DNA from: Pseudomonadota bacterium
GTDB lineage: Bacteria; Pseudomonadota; Gammaproteobacteria; Burkholderiales; Nitrosomonadaceae
NCBI GenBank assembly: GCA_018240935.1
Contig: JAFEEV010000037.1
Span: 1 to 11,154, forward strand
Direction: 5' to 3'
DNA: 11,154 nucleotides
Every line of letters begins with the position of its first letter. Positions within the stretch are counted from its first letter, which is position 1. Positions 6,253 to 11,154 of this stretch are shown in pieces. The position numbers and the translations under genes were made by a program. Below the pieces are notes generated by a model that had not been told where the DNA came from, made no database searches, and saw only the letters and a program-made list of their open reading frames with translations.

Positions 6253-9200
6253 TCAATACGCCAAGCGCACGCTGAGGTTAAAAAAGCGCCCGCGGCGGAA
6301 TGCCCGGGTCACTTCATCACCTTGCGTGATGCGCACTTCGGAATCGAGCAAATTTTGCATTGAGGCTTGCATCGATAACCCTTTGTATAAATTCTGGCTG
6401 AATACAAAATCCAGTTGATGCACGGGTTGTTCGTATTTGTCCGGCGCACCCAGCACCCCGGCAGCCATAATGCGTTGGCTGGAGACGTTGTACAGCAAGG
6501 TAGCCTGTGTTTTCCACTGCGGATTGTCGTAGCCGATCTGGAAGTTGACGATCTGCGCCGAATGTCCTTGCAACGGCCGGTCGTTGGTCGTTTGCGCTTT
6601 CAGATTATCGGCATTCAACTGCACATTCGATGCCGACCACGTGTAGTTGCCGCCGACATAAAAGTTCTGCAACACCGGATGCACGAAATCCAATTTCTTC
6701 AGCAGTTCCAATTCAAACCCGTAGATATTGGCTTTATCGGTATTTTGATACGTATTGAGTCCGGCGGTCCCCGGCACCGCCACCAATTCAATCGGCTTGG
6801 TTAAATCTTTCCAGAAGAAGCCGGCAAAAATATTTTCCGTCGGTGACAGGTAATATTCCCAGCGCAAATCCCAATTGGTAATCGCCGTCTGTTTCAGATT
6901 CGGATTACCGACGGTCTCCTGATTGGTATTGATATCGGTAAAAGGAGCTGACGATAATTCCCTGAAATCCGGGCGCGACAGCGTTTGACTGAAACCGGCG
7001 CGCAGCTGCTGCTTGTCGGTAAGAAACAGCGTGGCCACCACCGATGGCAACATGTCCATGCGATTCAGTCTGGCCATCGTAGGCGTGTTCGTCAGGGTAA
7101 AAGTATTGACTTTCTGATCGTTATCTTCCCAGCGCAATCCGCCGGTAATATTGAGCCGGTCGTACATCAGCCAATCCATTTTTCCATAATAGGAAAACAG
7201 ATCCTGGGAAGCGGTATATTTATCGCTGGGACGCGTCACTTCGCGCAATTGAAAGCCGTTGGCGCCGATATATTGCGGCCGTAATATGTTTTCCAGCGAC
7301 GACTGCGCGAAAACCGCGGGATTAAAGCCATCCGGACCGACCGGGAAGTAATTGAAACGCTGGATACTGGAGTCCCGGCTTTTGCTTTGTGCGATAAAAC
7401 CGCTGCCCAGCGTGATCTTATGATTGAACGACGGTTGCACCGGCAGTTTTCCGTCCACCCGCCAGCTCTGATCCTTATCCACCAAATCCGCATACATGAC
7501 CTGATTGTTATCCGCGCGCTGGGCAAAAAAGTAGTTACCTTGCCGATCGGCATCAAAACGGTAATCGCGTGTTTTAGGCTCCTCCCGGTTGGCGGTGGCG
7601 TTGGTATACAGCCAGTTAATCGACAAATCCCTCAGCCAATCGAACTGATGTTCGCCGCCTACTTGCGTCATCAATAATTGATTGGTAAAAAACTTCAGGC
7701 GCGTTCTGCGGATATCGTTGGTTTCCGCATCGGTAAATCCTTGGGAAATTCTGGCTTCGTCAATCGCTTGACGCAGAAACATCGTGCGCGCGAATAGCTT
7801 GTGATGATCCTTGTATTGCAGTTCCGTTCCTGCATAACCGGTCAACTGCACTTCGCTCAACGAGCGTTGCATATAAAAATCCTGAATTTTTCTGAGACTG
7901 CCGTCCCTCGTATCGGCGGCGACAAATTCGCGATTGATTTCATTTTGCTTTCTGAATTCGCGCTTCCAGCCGACCGCGCCGATATAGCCCAGGCGGAAAT
8001 CACCGAAGGTAAAGCTATCGCCCATGGATGCCTGGATGCCGGTATCGGGTGCGCGCTTTTTTCTATCCACGCTCCACACCCCGGACAGATCCTCACCGAA
8101 TTTTTCAATCTGTCCCGGTGTAAATCCGTTGGGATTAAAAACAGACGCCGGTTTTATCGTGCCGCCATCCTTGGTCGCATCGGCAATCGAATCCGGCAAA
8201 GCGCGCGCGCCATCGTCGTAACCGGTAAAGTCGGCTCCGCCGCCTTTGTACGTCAAACCGTCCTGAAACGTCGTATTGTCATTCATGCCGGTTTGCAGAT
8301 TCAAATTGAAGAAAAAGGCATCGGGAATTCCGCGCGTGCGCAATTCAATCGTACCGCCGGCGAATTCCGCAGGACGATCGGGCGAATAGGTTTTCTGCAC
8401 CATGACACTTTCCAGAATATTGGTCGGAAACAAATCCAGCGGCACCACACGCCGGGTTGCATCCGGACTGGGAATCGCCGCGCCGTTGACTAGCGTCGAG
8501 GAAAAACGCTCGCCCAATCCGCGGATGAAGACGAATTGACCACCCACCAGAGTTAATCCGGAAGCTCTTCGCAAGGCGCTGGCGGCATCGCTATCGCCCG
8601 CCCGGCTGAATTGTTCCGCGCCCAGAACCGTCGCAACCGATGTGGCTGTTTTTTGTTCCTCGATCACCGATGCGACGGTTCCCGCGAGGTGCGGCTCCAG
8701 CACCACATATTCGGCCAGCTCGACACCAGCGGGCGTTAATTTGAAATCGACCGGCGTGTTCTGATCCTTTGCCACCACCACCTCATCCATCGTCTGACTG
8801 CTATAAGCGTTGTGCAGCAGCGAAATACTGTAACTGCCGGCGGGCACTGTAGCGCTGATCCGGCCCTGCTCATCGGTGCGAAACCGTTCTTTCAGTCCGC
8901 TCAAAAATACTTGCGCGTCTTTTACCGGCTTTTGTGTTTCCGCCGATAGCACTTGCACCGTAATCGTTCCTTCGCCTTGATCGCGCTTTGGCTCACCGGC
9001 AACGGACCCAGCCATCGTGCCCGTCACCGAACTTTCGATGTTCAGCAGCGGTTTCTTTTTACCGGGATAAAACGTAACCAGAATTTGCGCATTTTCCGCG
9101 GCGCGCAGCGGCAGGTCGAAGGTAAATTCCTGGTCTTTCGTGGTAAGGGTGAACTGATAAACACCGGGCGGCAGTTTTCCGGCCAAACTGCCGTTGGCAT

Positions 9201-9453
9201 TGGTTTTCAGCGGTGCATCGCTGCCCGGCCGCCAAGTATAAGTCGCCGGTGTCGCCTCAAAAATCAGGATCGCGCTGGATTTGCCGTACGATTCGCTGCT
9301 GATGGATAATTCGGCATCCGCGACCGGCAGGCCGTTCTGAAACAAATGAATCGAGAATTCGGCTTTTTCCTCGCTCCCCCAGGCGCAGGTAGCGATCAAG
9401 GTCAGCGCGAGCAAGCAGCAAATCCGGATAATTTTTTTTAGTTTTGTATTCAT
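6253..9453 (-). CDS. TonB-dependent outer-membrane receptor with carboxypeptidase-regulatory-like domain
   Basis: Large outer-membrane beta-barrel transporter, 1066 aa from the chosen start. A signal peptide covers 1 to about 26 (cleavage near AWG|SEE). A first beta-sandwich-like domain lies at about 30-135. A second at about 160-240 matches carboxypeptidase-regulatory-like domains (KPVKDAQVFLSGL, TDEQGRISATVPAGSYSISL). The plug follows at about 265-375, with FVFIRGLGERFSSTLVNG and AEFAGGTIELRTRG. The barrel runs to the aromatic C-terminus (NLSVRLAY). I cannot pick out a clear TonB box; EYVVL near 249 is a candidate. I start at the ATG at 9453 (MNTKLKK), which gives a clean signal peptide. 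The longer reading needs a GTG at 9480 and spoils the n-region. The Shine-Dalgarno AAGGGG is 13 nt away, a little far. The architecture resembles Oar-type receptors. The substrate is not readable from sequence. The neighbouring TonB and TPR genes suggest a dedicated energising system. Confidence 0.93.
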   Translation of the reverse strand: MNTKLKKIIRICCLLALTLIATCAWGSEEKAEFSIHLFQNGLPVADAELSISSESYGKSSAILIFEATPATYTWRPGSDAPLKTNANGSLAGKLPPGVYQFTLTTKDQEFTFDLPLRAAENAQILVTFYPGKKKPLLNIESSVTGTMAGSVAGEPKRDQGEGTITVQVLSAETQKPVKDAQVFLSGLKERFRTDEQGRISATVPAGSYSISLLHNAYSSQTMDEVVVAKDQNTPVDFKLTPAGVELAEYVVLEPHLAGTVASVIEEQKTATSVATVLGAEQFSRAGDSDAASALRRASGLTLVGGQFVFIRGLGERFSSTLVNGAAIPSPDATRRVVPLDLFPTNILESVMVQKTYSPDRPAEFAGGTIELRTRGIPDAFFFNLNLQTGMNDNTTFQDGLTYKGGGADFTGYDDGARALPDSIADATKDGGTIKPASVFNPNGFTPGQIEKFGEDLSGVWSVDRKKRAPDTGIQASMGDSFTFGDFRLGYIGAVGWKREFRKQNEINREFVAADTRDGSLRKIQDFYMQRSLSEVQLTGYAGTELQYKDHHKLFARTMFLRQAIDEARISQGFTDAETNDIRRTRLKFFTNQLLMTQVGGEHQFDWLRDLSINWLYTNATANREEPKTRDYRFDADRQGNYFFAQRADNNQVMYADLVDKDQSWRVDGKLPVQPSFNHKITLGSGFIAQSKSRDSSIQRFNYFPVGPDGFNPAVFAQSSLENILRPQYIGANGFQLREVTRPSDKYTASQDLFSYYGKMDWLMYDRLNITGGLRWEDNDQKVNTFTLTNTPTMARLNRMDMLPSVVATLFLTDKQQLRAGFSQTLSRPDFRELSSAPFTDINTNQETVGNPNLKQTAITNWDLRWEYYLSPTENIFAGFFWKDLTKPIELVAVPGTAGLNTYQNTDKANIYGFELELLKKLDFVHPVLQNFYVGGNYTWSASNVQLNADNLKAQTTNDRPLQGHSAQIVNFQIGYDNPQWKTQATLLYNVSSQRIMAAGVLGAPDKYEQPVHQLDFVFSQNLYKGLSMQASMQNLLDSEVRITQGDEVTRAFRRGRFFNLSVRLAY

Positions 9454-9566
9454 TTGGCGTAACAGGCCCCTTCTCCACACCCAAACCGGTGCGCGTGAAG
9501 ATCAATTCTTAGTTAATCAAAAAGGAAAATGGCGCGGACGGGTGTTAAGGCGGCATAGACAAGATC

Positions 9567-9592
9567 ACGGCGGAGAAAGGCTCCGGCGCCGT
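9567..9592 (-). other. Bulged stem-loop between the TPR gene and the receptor gene
   Basis: On the minus strand ACGGC-gcc-GGAG-ccttt-CTCC-GCCGT forms a GC-rich 9-bp stem with a 3-nt bulge, about 12 nt after the TPR gene stop. GATCTTGTC follows, not a T-run, so termination would be inefficient or Rho-dependent. The remainder of the gap to the receptor start (9454-9566) is AT-rich around 9511-9530. It could hold a promoter, but I see no Pho box and no convincing -35/-10 pair. Confidence 0.4.
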
Positions 9593-9603
9593 TAGCGATG
9601 GCA

Positions 9604-10785
9604 TTACGTGCACTGCCATGGCTCGGTTTTACACACTTCCATCAGGCGGCGCAATTCGGTGCCTTTTCTGAACAGTTCGGCATTCTTTAGGTGATCGAGA
9701 TGCTTATTGGCATCGGCAAAACGGCGGCTGGAAAACAACGCATAGGCCAGCGCGTAGCGCACATCCTGATCCTCCAGCAAGCCGGTGCGGTACAAACTGG
9801 ATTCCATATTGGCCGCGCGCTCGTATTGTTTCAATGCCAGCAGAATCGACAAGCGTTGCTTCAGTTTGATTTTCTGATCACCGATGCTTTCATTCAACGT
9901 CAACGCCTTGTGAAACCGCCCTGCGCGCCGGTAGATTTCCGCTGCTTCCGCTTGCAGATCGGGATTCAGTAACGCCGCTTGCTCCAATATGAACGCCGCC
10001 GAATTAAGCTTGCCCTGATCCAGATAGGTGTGCGCCAGCAATTTGGCCACCATTTCATCTTGCGGATATTTCAAGCGCGCGACTTCCAGAATATTCGATG
10101 CTTCCTGATATTCTCGGCTCAAGCGCAGCGCGTTGCCGAACGCGACATAATCGGCGGCGCTGGCGTTGGAGCGGTGCAGATAATCCCGGCCCAGCTTGAC
10201 GGCTTCCTGATAAAGCCCCAGCTCAACCAAATAAAAAACTTTGCGTTTGAGGAAACGTAAATCGGCTGGAAAGGTTCGCTGACCGTCGTTCAAAGCCTGG
10301 ATAGCCGAGTCCGGATCTTTCAGATGCCAGTAGGATTCCGCTTTCAAGCTGATTAAGCTTGCATCCTTGTTGATCAAATCCCCGGCTTTGCCGATGGCAT
10401 TGACGGTATTGCGATAATCCTTCAACCCGAAATACGCTTGCGCCAAATAAATGAAAATCGACTTGTCTTGCTGACCGTTCTTGATGGCTTGCTGCAAGCT
10501 GTCCCGGGCGGCTTCGAGGTCGTTCAAACCCAGATGAGCCAACCCCTGCAAGGTATAAAACCGCGCCAAATCGGTTTTCTTATGGCCGAGATCGACGCTT
10601 TGCAACGCCAGCAACGCACGGTCGTGATGACCGTCTTTCAGCATCACCGCCGCCAGTTCGATAAAATCGGTAGGCTGCGCCTTGCTCGCGGATGCTTGAA
10701 CAGAGTGTACGTAACAACTCAGCGCGATGGCGGTGTAAATAAGGAAATGGAACGCCCAGGCCGGTCGATTTTTCATAGCAAACAT
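9604..10785 (-). CDS. Exported TPR-repeat protein associated with a TonB system
   Basis: A 393-aa protein with an N-terminal signal sequence (about residues 4-31, predicted cleavage after SVQA) and tetratricopeptide-type helical pairs across about 40-300, for example TLQGLAHLGLNDLEAARDSL, FIYLAQAYFGLKDYRNTV and LLAHTYLDQGKLNSAAFILE. TPR arrays are protein-binding scaffolds. A periplasmic TPR protein downstream of tonB is known from Vibrio TonB2-type operons, where it supports TonB function. The start is the ATG at 10783-10785, overlapping the tonB stop as TGATG, which implies translational coupling. An in-frame ATG at 10776 (MKNRPAW) is an equally good signal-peptide start, while the longer reading to 10821 would need TTG. 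The C-terminus has a Cys pair (CKTEPWQC) that could form a disulfide. Confidence 0.88.
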   Translation of the reverse strand: MFAMKNRPAWAFHFLIYTAIALSCYVHSVQASASKAQPTDFIELAAVMLKDGHHDRALLALQSVDLGHKKTDLARFYTLQGLAHLGLNDLEAARDSLQQAIKNGQQDKSIFIYLAQAYFGLKDYRNTVNAIGKAGDLINKDASLISLKAESYWHLKDPDSAIQALNDGQRTFPADLRFLKRKVFYLVELGLYQEAVKLGRDYLHRSNASAADYVAFGNALRLSREYQEASNILEVARLKYPQDEMVAKLLAHTYLDQGKLNSAAFILEQAALLNPDLQAEAAEIYRRAGRFHKALTLNESIGDQKIKLKQRLSILLALKQYERAANMESSLYRTGLLEDQDVRYALAYALFSSRRFADANKHLDHLKNAELFRKGTELRRLMEVCKTEPWQCT

Positions 10786-11154
10786 CAGGATAAATCGAAG
10801 CGAATTTTCTGTTTCGCCCAAACCCGCACGGTTTCGCCCTTATACTTGGCCGGTTCGAAATGCCAGTTGCGGATGCCCTGTAAAGCCGACGCATCGAAGA
10901 TGCCCGATGGATTGGACTCCAGCACTTGCACCTGATTGACGGAACCATCCGCTTCCACCAATACCGACAGCACGACATATCCCTTGACGCCATTTTTCTT
11001 GGCTGCCGGCGGATATTTGAAAGTACCGCGTGTAACCGGTTTCGGCGGCACGTCCACCAGATCGGCAGTCATGACCGCGTTACCGGTTTTGCCCAGCAAG
11101 CTGTCATCCATATTCTTACCGGCGCCGCTATCCAATCCCAATAATCCCAGATCG
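10785..11154 (-). CDS. tonB: TonB energy transducer, C-terminal part (5' end outside the window)
   Basis: C-terminal periplasmic domain of a TonB protein, which passes proton-motive force from ExbB-ExbD to outer-membrane receptors. The visible 122 residues include the TonB C-terminal fold: PPKPVTRGTFKYPPAAKKNG, GYVVLSVLVEADGSVNQVQV, then FDASALQGIRNWHFEPAKYK and the end KQKIRFDLS. The frame stays open to the right edge and the apparent start at 11141 is a TTG inside the gene, so the N-terminal membrane helix and proline-rich linker are missing from this window. The stop overlaps the start of the TPR gene. The order tonB-TPR suggests a TonB2-type cluster, which predicts exbB/exbD-like genes just beyond the edge. 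Confidence 0.93.
   Translation of the reverse strand, partial: DLGLLGLDSGAGKNMDDSLLGKTGNAVMTADLVDVPPKPVTRGTFKYPPAAKKNGVKGYVVLSVLVEADGSVNQVQVLESNPSGIFDASALQGIRNWHFEPAKYKGETVRVWAKQKIRFDLS

Noticed and set aside
7801..8493. 230-aa plus-strand open frame
   Set aside because: Lies wholly antisense to the receptor gene, with the composition of a shadow frame (rich in Arg, Ile, His and Gln) and no domain.
9481..9603. Possible Pho box upstream of the receptor gene (TTGTCTATG near 9553-9562 on the minus strand)
   Set aside because: Only one partial half-site; nothing resembling TGTCAT at the 11-bp position, so not supported.

Overview
The window is a run of nine genes, all on the minus strand, so transcription goes from the right end to the left. 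The PstSCAB genes, the signal-peptide style and the moderate GC content suggest a Gram-negative proteobacterium. A beta- or gammaproteobacterium is likely and Nitrosomonadales is my best guess, but this was not tested by any search.

Layout in transcription order. (1) The 3' part of a TonB energy transducer runs off the right edge. (2) Its TGA overlaps the ATG of a secreted TPR protein, an order known from TonB2-type operons. (3) A very large TonB-dependent receptor (about 1066 aa) follows, with a carboxypeptidase-regulatory-like domain before its plug. (4) Next is a 95-aa exported DUF2845-like protein whose ribosome binding site lies inside a long inverted repeat. (5) Next is a secreted 532-aa protein, probably a right-handed beta-helix of unknown function. 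(6) Last comes the complete high-affinity phosphate transporter pstS-pstC-pstA-pstB, ending 8 bases from the left edge.

Two Pho-box-like operators tie the right and left parts together. A textbook box (two TGTCAT half-sites 11 bp apart) lies upstream of pstS. A half-degenerate version with the same flanking bases lies upstream of the beta-helix gene. The beta-helix protein is therefore probably made under phosphate starvation together with PstSCAB. The TonB, TPR and TonB-dependent receptor genes next to it suggest an outer-membrane branch of phosphate (or organophosphate) acquisition. The receptor might import a phosphorus compound, or, as proposed for Oar-type receptors, help export a partner protein. 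This linkage is inference.

The intergenic regions are rich in inverted repeats. The 299-bp gap between the beta-helix gene and pstS holds a densely self-complementary block, a terminator-like hairpin and the pstS Pho box. No RNA genes, insertion sequences, CRISPR arrays or plus-strand genes were found.
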